Shown: positions 1-9,960 of the stretch, piece by piece | How positions within the stretch are numbered: the first letter of the stretch is position 1 | Layout: every line of letters begins with the position of its first letter | Origin: an uncultured Paracoccaceae bacterium | GTDB taxonomy: Bacteria; Pseudomonadota; Alphaproteobacteria; Rhodobacterales; Rhodobacteraceae | DNA length: 64,000 nt | Direction: 5' to 3' | NCBI GenBank assembly: GCA_951812615.1 | Contig: CATOSU010000002.1 | Coordinates: forward strand, 1,302,001-1,366,000 | Program-made: the position numbers and the translations under genes | Notes under the pieces: model-generated | Databases searched by the model: none | What the model was told of the DNA's origin: nothing | The model's input: only the letters and a program-made list of their open reading frames with translations

Positions 1-1934
1 AATCGCGCATCGAGCTGCGCATCGGTCTGAATGTCGGTGACGTGATCGGCGACGGGGCCGATTTGCTGGGTGACGGTGTCAACCTTGCCGCCCGGGTGGA
101 GCAACTGGCCGATCCGGGCGGCATTCTGGCCACCCGCACGGTCGCCGACCATGTGCAGGGGCGGTCCGGGTTCGTGTTGCAGTCCGCGGGTCAGCATCGC
201 GTGAAGAACATGGCGGAGCCGGTCGAGGTTTTCAGGATCCTTGCCGCTGAAACGGGGGACGCGCCGGCCCCGCGGTCCCGGTTCCGGCTGGCCGGCTGGG
301 CCATTCCCGCAGTTCTTGTCCTGATCCTGGCCGCAGCTGCCGCGTACTGGTTCCGTGCCCCGAACCCGGCCATGACACCGGCACAGGAAGACCGCATGGC
401 CTTTCCGTTGCCCGACAAACCGTCGGTTGCGGTGCTGCCGTTCAAGACCTTTTCCGAACAAACCGTTTTTCTGGCTGACGGCGTGACCGATGACCTGATC
501 ACGGATCTCAGCAAGGTTTCAGGCCTGTTTGTGATTTCCGGTAACACGTCGTTTTCGCTTCGCGACGCGGAAATGGACGTGGCCGGGTTTTCCGAAGCGC
601 TGGGCGTGCGGTTTGTTGTCGAAGGCGGTGTGCGGCGGACCAGCGACGATCTGCGCGTCAATGCACGCCTGATTGATGCCACCACCGGGCATCTGGTCTG
701 GGCGGACCGCTACGAAGGCGAGGTTGGCGACATTTTCCAGATGCAGATGCAGCTGGCGATCGCGGTCACCGAGGCGCTGGGCATCACCGTGCCCGACAAC
801 GAGATGTCCGAGATCAAACGCATGGACACGCAAACCGTCGAGGCGCGCGAAGCGTTCCAGCGCGGCTGGGAGTTGTTTTCGCGTTTCAACGAAGGCGACA
901 ATCTTGCCTCGATCCCGCATTTCGAACGCGCCGTCGAACTGGACCCCGACTATGGCCGGGCCTACGGCGCGCTGGCCATGGCACATCTGCGGCATCACAC
1001 ATTTCATCACTGGGACAGGTTTGTCGAACCCGGCGGGAAAATGCACGTCAGCCCGTTTTTTGACAATCTGCGCCTTGCTGCCCAGCACGAGACCTCTCTG
1101 ATCCATGTCCTGCGCGCGATGATGCTGCTCAATCTGGTCGACTGGATGCAGGTAGATTCCGGTAACGGTGCGGACGAGGCCCAGGTCGAGGCGGCCAAGG
1201 CAATTGCGCTTCTGCCCAGCGACCCCGAGGCACATCTGACCATGGGGTGGGCCCTGATCGCCTCGGGTGAACCCGAGGAAGGGGCGAGTTTCGTGAAGGC
1301 GGCGATGCGGCTCGATCCGGCTTATCCAAGCCACTATGTCCTGTTCGAAGCAGCCGCCCAGATTGCATTGGCAGATCTGCCTGCAGCGGAACGGGCATTG
1401 CAATCCGGCCTGGCCCGGGATCCCGAGGCCAACGAATTGCGACCTGTTCTCGCCTCGGTTCTGGCCCAGCAGGGAAAGCGAACCCAAGCCCATGCGGTTG
1501 TGGCGGAATGGCAGGCAGGAAAGGATCCAGCAGACCTGCCGACGGCCGTCGAAAGATATTTTTTCATCGTGCGCTGGACCGGCGAACACACTGTGCTGAA
1601 CCTGCAAATTCAGGATGGGCTGCGTCTTGCCGCCATTCCGGCGGAGGTTACGGTTCAAACCTTGCGCGAGGAATTGGCTCAATCAGACCCACAAGGAAAG
1701 CTCAGCGCCACCCGGATGCTGGGCCTATTCGGTGCCGATGCGGTGGATGCGGTGCCCGACCTGATAGATGCGCTGGCCAGCGAATCCTCGGTTCTCCGCA
1801 GAAGCGCTGCGATTGCTCTTGGAAGAATTGGACCGGCGGCAAAGGCTTCGGTCCCGGCTCTGGAAGCATTGGTCGGTGAATCGATTGTCGGCGCCCATGC
1901 GCAGCGCGCTCTGGATCAGATCCGCGTACAGTAG
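1..1934 (+). CDS. Class III adenylate/guanylate cyclase with TolB-like, TPR and HEAT regions (5' end missing)
   Basis: The gene enters from the left edge, in frame from base 3. The visible part opens inside a class III nucleotide cyclase catalytic domain (RIGLNVGDV, then [16 protein letters not shown]). A single membrane helix follows (bases about 285-355). Next is a TolB-N/FlgO-like domain opening with PSVAVLPF, a long TPR region (about 870-1500) and a short HEAT-type repeat at the end (about 1735-1925, VPDLIDAL and SVPALEALV units). Proteins of this layout make cAMP or cGMP in the cytoplasm and carry a periplasmic or protein-binding C-terminal part. The substrate and the input signal cannot be read from this fragment. 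The TAG stop is at 1932-1934, 49 bases before smpB. Confidence 0.85.
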   Translation, partial: SRIELRIGLNVGDVIGDGADLLGDGVNLAARVEQLADPGGILATRTVADHVQGRSGFVLQSAGQHRVKNMAEPVEVFRILAAETGDAPAPRSRFRLAGWAIPAVLVLILAAAAAYWFRAPNPAMTPAQEDRMAFPLPDKPSVAVLPFKTFSEQTVFLADGVTDDLITDLSKVSGLFVISGNTSFSLRDAEMDVAGFSEALGVRFVVEGGVRRTSDDLRVNARLIDATTGHLVWADRYEGEVGDIFQMQMQLAIAVTEALGITVPDNEMSEIKRMDTQTVEAREAFQRGWELFSRFNEGDNLASIPHFERAVELDPDYGRAYGALAMAHLRHHTFHHWDRFVEPGGKMHVSPFFDNLRLAAQHETSLIHVLRAMMLLNLVDWMQVDSGNGADEAQVEAAKAIALLPSDPEAHLTMGWALIASGEPEEGASFVKAAMRLDPAYPSHYVLFEAAAQIALADLPAAERALQSGLARDPEANELRPVLASVLAQQGKRTQAHAVVAEWQAGKDPADLPTAVERYFFIVRWTGEHTVLNLQIQDGLRLAAIPAEVTVQTLREELAQSDPQGKLSATRMLGLFGADAVDAVPDLIDALASESSVLRRSAAIALGRIGPAAKASVPALEALVGESIVGAHAQRALDQIRVQ

Positions 1935-1983
1935 TTGCGGCTCTGCTTGCACGTGGCGCCATCACTGCCTACATCTGCCGGCC

Positions 1984-2460
1984 ATGGCCAAAGAGAAGAC
2001 AAACCCGAATTACAAGGTGATCGCCGAGAACCGGCGCGCGCGCTTCGATTATGCGATCGAAGACGATATCGAGTGCGGGATCATTCTGGACGGGTCAGAG
2101 GTGAAATCCCTGCGCGAAAACAGCGCCAACATTGCCGAAAGCTATGCCGCGGTCGAGGATGGCGAACTGTGGCTGGTCAACAGCTATATCGCGCCATACG
2201 ATAAGGCCCGCACCTTCGGCCACGAAGAACGTCGCCGTCGCAAGTTGCTGGTCAGCCGGAAAGAGCTGTCGAACCTGTGGAACGCGACCCAGCGCAAGGG
2301 TATGACGCTGGTCCCATTGGTGCTCTATTTCAACCACAAAGGTCTGGCGAAAATGAAGCTGGGCATCGCCAAGGGCAAAAAGACCCATGACAAGCGCGAG
2401 ACCCAGGCCAAGCGCGACTGGTCGCGCCAAAAGCAGCGTCTTCTGAAAGATAACAGCTGA
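1984..2460 (+). CDS. smpB: SsrA-binding protein SmpB
   Basis: This 158-residue protein matches SmpB along its whole length. It has the N-terminal [19 protein letters not shown], the [19 protein letters not shown] core, and a basic tail ([17 protein letters not shown]) that enters the ribosome decoding centre. SmpB binds tmRNA and brings it to stalled ribosomes for trans-translation. The open frame extends upstream, but the ATG at 1984 gives the standard family N-terminus ([19 protein letters not shown]) and length. No tmRNA gene was seen in this window. Confidence 0.97.
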   Translation: MAKEKTNPNYKVIAENRRARFDYAIEDDIECGIILDGSEVKSLRENSANIAESYAAVEDGELWLVNSYIAPYDKARTFGHEERRRRKLLVSRKELSNLWNATQRKGMTLVPLVLYFNHKGLAKMKLGIAKGKKTHDKRETQAKRDWSRQKQRLLKDNS

Positions 2461-2683
2461 GTCGCACCCGTCTCGGCAAGGCCCCGCCGGTCGTCAGCGG
2501 GCCTCTGCCCATGCCACATTCTGAGACGCCCGCCGGGTTTGGAACCGCGAAAACCTGCTGACTCGTGAAGGGCTTCGGGCGTGAACCGGCGCGTGTCCGC
2601 CCGGTCATGGAAAGACTGCTTTCTCGCCACAGTTCATCAATACGGTTCGCCAGAAATGTGGCGGTAACCAGGGAAACAGAAAA

Positions 2684-5665
2684 ATGCCCGACGACATCAA
2701 CTCAGTCTACGACAGCGCAATCTACTACGATGCGGACACCACCCGATACGGTGGTGCGGATGGTCATTACGACGAGATTGACCATTACGAGGATCTGGCT
2801 CTCGAAACCGGAACGATCTCGCTGACCTTCGAACTGGACCGGACGCCGGGTGAATACGCTCTGATCTCAATGGACAGCTACGGTTATGGCGAGGGCGAGT
2901 TCACGCTTTGGGTCAAGGATGGGCATCTGCAGCTGTCCATGGAAACGTCCACCGGAACCGAATGGATCACCCTGCCCAATCTCGAGGTCACTGCAGGAGA
3001 AGTGCACCACATCGCGATCACCTTCGGCGAGCGCGGGCTGGAACTGTGGTATGACGGCGTTCTGATCGAGGTGGAAACCGATTTCACCACCGGTATCGAG
3101 ATGAACACCGATGACCTGATCATCGGTGGATCGCAGGCATGGTCGAGCGATGAAAACGCCGACCCGCATTCCCTGTTTCAAGGCGAGATCGGCAATGTTG
3201 CCGTCTTTGACGAACAACTGACCGAGGAAGACATGCTGGCGATGCTGGGTGACGCGAACCCGGATCTGGCCACGCAGGCCAACATGAACGCGATCATGGC
3301 CGATCTGATGCCGGTGTTTGGCCAGATGCACCAGGCGTCGGACACGCTGATAGCGTTCGCCGATAAATACGGGTTTTCCGAACACGGTCACATGATGACA
3401 CCGGTAAATCTGATCATGGCAGAGCCGGGCGGTGACACCACTGCCGGCACCTCGGACGCCGATGCCATTCTGGGTATGGACGGGGACGATCACATTGAAG
3501 GCAAAAAAGGTGATGACATCCTGCAGGGCGGCTATGGCAACGATCTGTTGCATGGCAATTCCCAGCACGACGTTCTGGATGGCGGTCATGGCGAGGACAC
3601 GCTCAAAGGTGGCGGCGGAAATGACCTGCTGATCAGCCGCGCCGATGCCCGCGAACCCGAGATCGCCTATGATCCGGACCGGGACGAGGGCGATCCGAAC
3701 GGCGAACTGACCGATGGCAAGCTGTACCCCGATCAACCGATTCCGGCTGACGATTATCTGATTGGCGGCGGCGGGGCCGACATTTTCTATTTCCAGACGC
3801 TGATCAACGCCAAGGAACAGTACCTGCTGGAACACACAAGCGACGATGGCACGATCAACTGGCATGGTGTGGCCGGCGAAAACGATAACCTGCACGACCA
3901 TTGGGTCGATTCCATCGGCGATGACGTGATCAAGGATTACTCGCGCGAAGAAGGCGACCGGATCGTGATCGAGGGTCACACGACCGAGATCGGAAGCATC
4001 ACCTACGGCGATGCCAACGGTGACGGCATCATGGATCACTCAGTCATTACCCTCTATTCCGATCAGGGCAATGGTGGCGGTGCCCACAACATGGATCAGT
4101 TGGGGACAATCACCGTTTACGGCGATCTGGTTACCATCGCAGACATCGAAACAACGGCGGCGCCGGCCTATGGCATTGTCGCTGGCTACAACGACATCGC
4201 CGAGGCATTGGAGCCCCTGCATGTCAGCGAAGACACCGGTCCGATTGGCGTGCCGGGCAGCCTGTCGGAGGCGCCCTCCTCCTACCAGTCGGGCAATGCC
4301 CCGGTATTCGCCATCGCAGGATCCACCACCTTCGACCGTGACGCCCGCAATGCCATGGCTTTTGAGAGCCACGAAGGGCTGCAAATGGCGGTTGGAACCA
4401 TTGCTCTCAGCTTTTCGGTCAGCGAATTCGAGGGCTCCATGTTCCTGTTCACCAAGGACGCGTCCGGGCAGGATGTGCCGGGCCACATGGCGGCCTATGT
4501 CGAAGAGGACGGCACGCTCAAGATCCGGTTCCAGACCACTGAATCCTCGTATTACTACTCCGCAGAGGGCGCCATTCAGAGTGGCAAGGACTATGATCTG
4601 GCCGTGTCCTTCGGGGACGAGGGCATTGCCGTGTATCTCAACGGCGTGCGTGTTGCTTACAACGAAGGCGTCACCCATGACTGGTCGCAGAACGAAGAGT
4701 ACCTGATCATCGGCGGCAATGGCTGGAACAACACGCCGGGCACCGCGGACAGCACCGGGTCCTATTTCAACGGAACGATTTCGGATTTCGCCGTTTTCGA
4801 AGGCCAGCTGACACCGGACGATCTGTACGAGAACCCGGAATGGGACGACATGTTCGTTGTCGATGCCCGGTCCAGCCAGGTCAACATGCAGTATGGCGAT
4901 ACCGGTGCGCTGGAAATCGTCTATGACGACGAGGTGATCGCAATCCCGTCGGAGGCGTATTTCGTTCAGTTCGACGATTCCACGATCCGGGTCCGCGATA
5001 TCTATGTCGGGACAACCCGGGACGATTACTACACCGGCGATGACGGCAGCGATTTCATCGAGGTCAAATCCGGCAATGACACGGTTTACGCCCGCGAAAA
5101 CGATGATCGGGTGTTTGGCGGCGCCGGGCACGATGCGCTGTATGGCGAGGACGGCAACGATTCCATCTCGGGCGGCGGCGGCAACGACAAGATCTATGGC
5201 GGCCGCGGCAAGGACACCATCAAGGGCGGATCCGGAAACGACACGCTCAAGGGCGACGATGACCGCGATTCGATTGTCGGCGGAACCGGTGACGACAACC
5301 TGATCGGCGGCAACGGCAATGACACGCTTGTTGGCAGTGACGGGCACGACACGCTGCAGGCAGATGCCGGCAACGACAAGCTCTATGGCGGGCTGGGCGA
5401 CGATTACATCTACGGGCAGTCCTGGAGCGATGGCGGCGGCGATGATGAGGACAAGGTGTTCTTCGACGGAAACTACGAGGATTTCACCTTTGATTTCCAC
5501 ACCAGCTGGAACAGCAGCCGGGGCGAAGACATGGTAACGCTGACCGTGACGGACCACGCCAGCGGCGGTATCGATGGATACTACGAAGGTGCTGACCGGC
5601 TGTACGACATCGAAATCCTCGTTTTTGCCGACCAGACGGTTTATGTCGACGACCTGATCGCCTGA
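2684..5665 (+). CDS. Secreted LamG-like / RTX calcium-binding exoprotein
   Basis: The protein has 993 residues and is strongly acidic. Two concanavalin/LamG-like domains (about residues 43-180 and 565-716) are each followed by RTX nonapeptide repeats of the GGxGxDxLx type. The first block has about six repeats (residues about 250-320) and the second about eleven (775-912). Between them lies a stretch like an RTX C-terminal domain ([19 protein letters not shown]). No Sec signal is seen, as expected for a type I secretion substrate with a C-terminal signal. Calcium would fold the repeats outside the cell, and the LamG folds suggest binding to glycans or surfaces. A type I exporter lies 8 kb downstream (13721-16752), but the pairing is inference. 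The start follows a weak ribosome site (agggaaacag). Confidence 0.85.
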   Translation: MPDDINSVYDSAIYYDADTTRYGGADGHYDEIDHYEDLALETGTISLTFELDRTPGEYALISMDSYGYGEGEFTLWVKDGHLQLSMETSTGTEWITLPNLEVTAGEVHHIAITFGERGLELWYDGVLIEVETDFTTGIEMNTDDLIIGGSQAWSSDENADPHSLFQGEIGNVAVFDEQLTEEDMLAMLGDANPDLATQANMNAIMADLMPVFGQMHQASDTLIAFADKYGFSEHGHMMTPVNLIMAEPGGDTTAGTSDADAILGMDGDDHIEGKKGDDILQGGYGNDLLHGNSQHDVLDGGHGEDTLKGGGGNDLLISRADAREPEIAYDPDRDEGDPNGELTDGKLYPDQPIPADDYLIGGGGADIFYFQTLINAKEQYLLEHTSDDGTINWHGVAGENDNLHDHWVDSIGDDVIKDYSREEGDRIVIEGHTTEIGSITYGDANGDGIMDHSVITLYSDQGNGGGAHNMDQLGTITVYGDLVTIADIETTAAPAYGIVAGYNDIAEALEPLHVSEDTGPIGVPGSLSEAPSSYQSGNAPVFAIAGSTTFDRDARNAMAFESHEGLQMAVGTIALSFSVSEFEGSMFLFTKDASGQDVPGHMAAYVEEDGTLKIRFQTTESSYYYSAEGAIQSGKDYDLAVSFGDEGIAVYLNGVRVAYNEGVTHDWSQNEEYLIIGGNGWNNTPGTADSTGSYFNGTISDFAVFEGQLTPDDLYENPEWDDMFVVDARSSQVNMQYGDTGALEIVYDDEVIAIPSEAYFVQFDDSTIRVRDIYVGTTRDDYYTGDDGSDFIEVKSGNDTVYARENDDRVFGGAGHDALYGEDGNDSISGGGGNDKIYGGRGKDTIKGGSGNDTLKGDDDRDSIVGGTGDDNLIGGNGNDTLVGSDGHDTLQADAGNDKLYGGLGDDYIYGQSWSDGGGDDEDKVFFDGNYEDFTFDFHTSWNSSRGEDMVTLTVTDHASGGIDGYYEGADRLYDIEILVFADQTVYVDDLIA

Positions 5666-5761
5666 ATGCGGCCCCTCCGGCAAGGCGTCGCACCCAGGCG
5701 TCTTGCGACTCCACGCGTGCAGATGTAGGCACAGGTGCAGTTTTGAGCGGAGGGCCCATTG

Positions 5762-6616
5762 GTGCAGGACGACCCGAAAACACTGGTTTCCACGGACTGG
5801 CTGGCAAAACATCTCAAAGATCCCGACCTGCGGGTGCTGGACGGGTCATGGTACCTGCCGACCGTGAATCGCGACGCCAGGGCGGAATACGATGCCGCCC
5901 ATATTCCCGGCGCGCGTTTTTTTGACATCGACGATGTTGCCGACAGCCGGTCGGACCTGCCGCACATGGCCCCGCCGGTCGAAAAATTCATGTCCCGGAT
6001 GCGCGCGATGGGTGTCGGCGACGGGCATCAGGTCGTGGTCTATGACGGTGGCGGGCTCAGCTCGGCTGCCCGTGTGTGGTGGCTGTTTCGCCTGATGGGT
6101 CATACGGATATCGCGGTGCTGGACGGCGGCCTGCCGAAATGGACGGCCGAGGGGCATGAAACAGAAGACCTGCCGCCTGTGGTCCGTGACCGTCACATGA
6201 CCGCACGGTATCAGAACCACCTTGTCCGGGACGTGACTCAGGTGTCGGCCGCGTCCAAGCTGGGCGATCACGAGATCATCGATGCGCGTGCGCCGGGCCG
6301 GTTCCGGGGCGAGGAGCCCGAACCGCGCGAAGGTTTGCGGTCGGGCCACGTTCCCGGATCACGCAATGTCTGCTTCAAAGATGTGCTGAACGCTGACAAC
6401 ACGATGAAATCACCGGACCAGATCCGCGCGGTTTTCGAGGCCGCCGGTGTCGATCTGTCCAAACCTGCGATCACCACCTGCGGGTCCGGCGTGACTGCGG
6501 CGGTATTGTCGCTGGCCCTTGAACGTATCGGCAAAAGCGACTGGTCGCTCTATGATGGGTCATGGTCTGAATGGGGCCTGTTCCAGGCCCTTCCCATTGC
6601 CACCGGAGAAGCCTGA
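5762..6616 (+). CDS. sseA: 3-mercaptopyruvate sulfurtransferase (tandem rhodanese)
   Basis: This is a two-domain rhodanese of 284 residues: an inactive N-terminal domain, then a catalytic C-terminal domain with the loop CGSGVTA (Cys about 240). CGSGVTA is typical of mercaptopyruvate sulfurtransferases; thiosulfate enzymes usually have CRKGVTA. It moves sulfur from 3-mercaptopyruvate to thiols or cyanide. I chose the GTG at 5762 because GGAGGG at 5749-5754 sits seven bases upstream; a TTG at 5759 is too close. The stop overlaps the next start (TGATG), so it is translationally coupled to the aminotransferase that follows. Confidence 0.9.
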   Translation: MQDDPKTLVSTDWLAKHLKDPDLRVLDGSWYLPTVNRDARAEYDAAHIPGARFFDIDDVADSRSDLPHMAPPVEKFMSRMRAMGVGDGHQVVVYDGGGLSSAARVWWLFRLMGHTDIAVLDGGLPKWTAEGHETEDLPPVVRDRHMTARYQNHLVRDVTQVSAASKLGDHEIIDARAPGRFRGEEPEPREGLRSGHVPGSRNVCFKDVLNADNTMKSPDQIRAVFEAAGVDLSKPAITTCGSGVTAAVLSLALERIGKSDWSLYDGSWSEWGLFQALPIATGEA

Positions 6617-7800
6617 TGTTTCAGAACCTGCCACCCCAAGCCCCGGACAAAATCATCGCCCTGATGCAGCAGTTCCGTGCCGACCCACGCGAAGACAAGA
6701 TCGATCTTGGCGTCGGTGTCTATCGCAACGCCGAGGGCATCACGCCGGTCATGCGTGCGGTCAAGACCGCCGAGCAGCAAGTCTGGGACGCACAGACAAC
6801 CAAGGCCTATACCGGCCTGATCGGGGACCCGGCCTTTCTCGACGCGATGATCGGGCTGGTGCTGGATGATGCGGTCCCGCGTGCAGATATCGCTGCGGCG
6901 GCCACACCCGGCGGCACGGGGGCGATCCGCATCGCGCTCGAACTCATCAAGCTTGCCAATCCGCAGGTTCGTGTCTTCCTGTCCGACCCGACCTGGCCCA
7001 ATCACCCGGCGATCATCGACTATCTGGGGATCGAGCGGGTCAGCTACCGATATTTCGACAATGACACCCGCGCGGTGGATTTCGACGGCATGATGCAGGA
7101 CCTCAAGGGCCTGCGCGCAGGGGACGTCATCCTGCTGCATGGCTGCTGCCATAACCCGACCGGCGCCAACCTGAACCCGGTCGAATGGCAGGCGGTGGTT
7201 GATCACATTGCCGCCGTGGGGGCGGTTCCGCTGATCGATATCGCGTATCAGGGCTTTGGTGACGGGCTGGAATCCGACGCAGCCGCGACACGCAAGGTGG
7301 CCGCGTCAGTACCCGACTGTCTGATCGCGGCCAGTTGTTCGAAAAACTTCGGGGTTTACCGCGAGCGCACCGGTCTGCTGATGGCCGTGTCCTCCGATGC
7401 GGCAAAAGTGAAACGCGCGCAGGAATCGATGACGGCGCTCAACCGTCTCAACTATTCTTTCCCGCCGGACCACGGCGCGCGTCTGGTAACCACGATCCTG
7501 AATGATCCGGCCCTGCGCGCCGACTGGGCGAGCGAGCTGGAAGAGGTCCGCCTGTCCATGCTGAACCTGCGGCAACAGCTTGCGGCCGAGCTTCAGCGCG
7601 CGTCCGGTTCCGACCGATTCGCTTTCCTGGCTCAGCACCGCGGCATGTTTTCCCGACTGGGCGCAGCACCCGAGCTGATCGAAAAGCTGCGCGCCGATTA
7701 CGGCATCTATCTGATCGGGGACAGCCGGATGAATATCGCCGGGCTGAATGCGCAGACGGTTCCGGTGCTTGCCAAGGCGATCGTCGACGTCGGCATCTGA
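6616..7800 (+). CDS. Aspartate/aromatic amino acid aminotransferase (class I PLP)
   Basis: The 394-residue protein is a fold-type I aminotransferase of the AspC/TyrB group. It carries the YTGLIGDPAFLDA segment, the HGCCHNPTGANL motif, the DIAYQGFGDGL cofactor-binding region, and the PLP lysine in SCSKNFGVYRER (Lys about 243). The conserved substrate arginine is probably in GDSRMNIAGL near the end. It should transfer amino groups between aspartate or aromatic amino acids and 2-oxoglutarate. Its overlap with sseA suggests a role as cysteine aminotransferase, supplying 3-mercaptopyruvate; that part is inference. The ATG at 6616 gives the usual family N-terminus. Confidence 0.92.
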   Translation: MFQNLPPQAPDKIIALMQQFRADPREDKIDLGVGVYRNAEGITPVMRAVKTAEQQVWDAQTTKAYTGLIGDPAFLDAMIGLVLDDAVPRADIAAAATPGGTGAIRIALELIKLANPQVRVFLSDPTWPNHPAIIDYLGIERVSYRYFDNDTRAVDFDGMMQDLKGLRAGDVILLHGCCHNPTGANLNPVEWQAVVDHIAAVGAVPLIDIAYQGFGDGLESDAAATRKVAASVPDCLIAASCSKNFGVYRERTGLLMAVSSDAAKVKRAQESMTALNRLNYSFPPDHGARLVTTILNDPALRADWASELEEVRLSMLNLRQQLAAELQRASGSDRFAFLAQHRGMFSRLGAAPELIEKLRADYGIYLIGDSRMNIAGLNAQTVPVLAKAIVDVGI

Positions 7801-7941
7801 CCGCGACGGGCGCAACAGAGCCTCATTCGGCAGAGACCAATCCGGCGGCCCGGATCCTGAAGACCTTGCGGGTCAATTGGCGGCGCTTGTTCATTGCATG
7901 ACAATCAGACGCTTGCGTTAACTGCAATGTTTCGGCCGGGC

Positions 7942-7972
7942 AAAAAAGAACCCGGGCGCGAACGCCCGGGTT
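7942..7972 (-). terminator. Rho-independent terminator of amtB
   Basis: A ten-base-pair stem (7949-7958 with 7963-7972) encloses a four-base loop. Read on the minus strand it is followed by a run of six T (plus-strand A at 7942-7947). It lies 24 bases beyond the amtB stop codon. Confidence 0.88.
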
Positions 7973-7995
7973 TCAGCAGCTTTATGCAGGGTGGT

Positions 7996-9333
7996 TCAGC
8001 CCTTGGAGAATTCCGGATAGGCTTCCATCCCCAGTTCCGCCATGTCGAGCCCGTTGATTTCGGCCTCTTCGCTGACGCGGATGCCCATGACCGCTTTCAG
8101 GATCACCCAGACGACGAAGCTGACGACGAAGACGAACACACCGACAATGATGATCGAGATGATCTGCGTGCCGAGGCTCGCATCCGGATTGGTCAGAACC
8201 ACGGCCAGCGTGCCCCAGATGCCTGCGAACAGGTGAACCGGGATCGCACCGACCACGTCGTCGATCTTCATCCGGTCGAGGAACGGCACGGCGAAGACCA
8301 CGATCACACCACCGACAGCACCGATCAGGGTTGCCATGAACAGCGACGGCGTCAGCGGTTCGGCGGTGATGGAGACCAGACCGGCCAGCGCGCCGTTCAG
8401 GACCATTGTCAGGTCGGCCTTGCCATAGACCAGCTGCGTCAGGATCAGCGCCGCAACAGCACCGGCAGCAGCGGCCGCATTGGTGTTGGCAAAGATCCGG
8501 CTGACGTCAGCGATGTCACCGACGGAACCCATGGCCAGCTGCGAACCGCCATTGAACCCGAACCAGCCCAACCACAGGATGAACGTACCCAGTGTTGCAA
8601 GCGCCAGGTTGGAACCCGGGATCGGGTTGGTTTTGCCATCCTTGTACTTGCCCAGACGCGGACCCAGCACGATGGCGCCTGCCAGCGCGGCCCAGCCGCC
8701 AACCGAGTGCACAACGGTCGAACCGGCAAAGTCGAGGAAACCCATCTGGTCGAGGAAACCGCCGCCCCACTTCCAGGAGGCCTGCAGCGGGTAGATGACA
8801 CCGGTCAGAATGATCACGAACACCAGGAACGGCCAGAGCTTGATCCGTTCGGCCAGCGCACCCGACACGATCGAGGCGGTTGCCGCGCAGAACATCAGCT
8901 GGAAGAAGAAGTCCGACCCGGTGGAGGCATAGGCCGAATCGTCTGCACCGGCGAGGTCGACGCCAACAGCTTCGAGAACGCCGGGGCCCCAGACACCGGA
9001 CAGAACGCCGTCCACGGCCCAGCTGCCCAGCGGGTACATCAGGTTATAGCCGACGGCCCAGTAGACGATCGTTGCAAAGGAAAACAGCGCAACGTTCTTG
9101 GTCATTTGCATGGTAACGTTCTTGGACCGGACCAGCCCGCCTTCGAGCATGGCAAAGCCGGCGGCCATAAAGAACACGAGGAAGCCGCCGATCAGGAACA
9201 GCAGCGTGTTCATGATCCAGACCATTTCCTCGGAAACAGCAGCGGCGGCGGCGGGTGCGGCTTCGTCCTGCGCCGCCCCCATCGTAGGCAGCGCCACAAG
9301 CAGCGCCAACGGAAGATACTTGAGAAGTTTCAT
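7996..9333 (-). CDS. amtB: Ammonium transporter Amt
   Basis: The protein has 445 residues. A cleavable signal peptide (first about 20 residues, ending GAA) is followed by about eleven membrane helices. Family motifs include AGFAMLEGGLVRSKN in the first helices, DFAGSTVVHSVGGWAALAGA with a pore histidine, and FVLWLGWFGFNGGS-like residues. It conducts ammonium across the inner membrane and is gated by its PII partner, encoded directly upstream by glnK with a 37-base gap. Nitrogen-limited expression is expected from the family. Confidence 0.96.
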   Translation of the reverse strand: MKLLKYLPLALLVALPTMGAAQDEAAPAAAAAVSEEMVWIMNTLLFLIGGFLVFFMAAGFAMLEGGLVRSKNVTMQMTKNVALFSFATIVYWAVGYNLMYPLGSWAVDGVLSGVWGPGVLEAVGVDLAGADDSAYASTGSDFFFQLMFCAATASIVSGALAERIKLWPFLVFVIILTGVIYPLQASWKWGGGFLDQMGFLDFAGSTVVHSVGGWAALAGAIVLGPRLGKYKDGKTNPIPGSNLALATLGTFILWLGWFGFNGGSQLAMGSVGDIADVSRIFANTNAAAAAGAVAALILTQLVYGKADLTMVLNGALAGLVSITAEPLTPSLFMATLIGAVGGVIVVFAVPFLDRMKIDDVVGAIPVHLFAGIWGTLAVVLTNPDASLGTQIISIIIVGVFVFVVSFVVWVILKAVMGIRVSEEAEINGLDMAELGMEAYPEFSKG

Positions 9334-9370
9334 GTGAGAGATGTCCCCTGACTAAGGTCGTCCGCTGCGG

Positions 9371-9709
9371 TTACAGCGCGTTTTCGTTGGTTTCGCCGGT
9401 CCGGACACGGACGGCCTGCTGAACGTCGAGAACGAAGATCTTGCCGTCCCCGATCTTGCCGGTCTTGGCCGTGGCGGACAGCGTTTCGATGACCTGGTCG
9501 GTCATCGACGCCGGAACCACGATTTCCAGTTTGATCTTGGGTACGAAATTCACGGCATATTCAGCGCCGCGATAGATCTCGGTATGCCCGGACTGCGACC
9601 CGAACCCTTTGATCTCGGTGACCATCATGCCGCCAACGCCGACTTCGGTAAGCGCTTCGCGCACCTCTTCCAGCTTGAACGGCTTGATCGTTGCGATGAT
9701 GAGTTTCAC
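9371..9709 (-). CDS. glnK: Nitrogen regulatory protein P-II (GlnK type)
   Basis: The protein has 112 residues, the exact PII length. It has the T-loop GHTEIYRGAEY with the uridylylation site Tyr51 and the ATP-binding TGKIGDGKIFV segment. It senses 2-oxoglutarate, ATP and ADP, and would block or release AmtB. I call it GlnK rather than GlnB only because it precedes amtB. The start is a GTG at 9709 with an AGGGG ribosome site six bases upstream. I looked for a sigma-54 promoter upstream and did not find a convincing one. Confidence 0.95.
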   Translation of the reverse strand: MKLIIATIKPFKLEEVREALTEVGVGGMMVTEIKGFGSQSGHTEIYRGAEYAVNFVPKIKLEIVVPASMTDQVIETLSATAKTGKIGDGKIFVLDVQQAVRVRTGETNENAL

Positions 9710-9960
9710 TTAGACCCCTTTCCACGTTTTTGTGGCTGTTCTGTTTGCGCATGCAGAAAACCCGCGTGGCGCCGGAAGCGGAACCGAACGAGCGAAAATC
9801 AGGCAGTGAATCGCGTGAAGATGCCTAAAAATTATGCGTACAATCAAAAACGCACAAAAAACATGCAATTTGAAAGATGCCAGTTGCGCATTGTTTTGCT
9901 CAACAATTCATGTGGGGCAGGGTATTGTGCCGAAAACAACAAGGCCGGGCAGGGCTGAAA

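Noticed and set aside
519-1682. Long minus-strand frame opposite the cyclase
   Set aside because: No ribosome site, no recognisable domain, and the plus strand has TPR repeats.
2461-2683. Possible gene or tmRNA between smpB and the RTX gene
   Set aside because: No tmRNA features (no tRNA-like ends) and no frame with a ribosome site.
5670-5720. GTCGCA/TGCGAC dyad after the RTX gene as a terminator
   Set aside because: Six-base arms, long loop and no T run.
4040-5812. Very long minus-strand open frame opposite the RTX gene
   Set aside because: It is the mirror of a repetitive GC-rich coding region; the plus strand has clear RTX and LamG motifs and the minus frame has none.
7894-9351. 485-codon plus-strand open frame opposite amtB
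   Set aside because: Amino-acid make-up is rich in His, Asp, Gln and Arg with no known motif; it lies exactly over amtB, whose identity is certain.
9710-9960. Possible sigma-54 promoter upstream of glnK
   Set aside because: The best match (TGCAA then TGCCA) has the wrong spacing between the conserved GC and GG positions.
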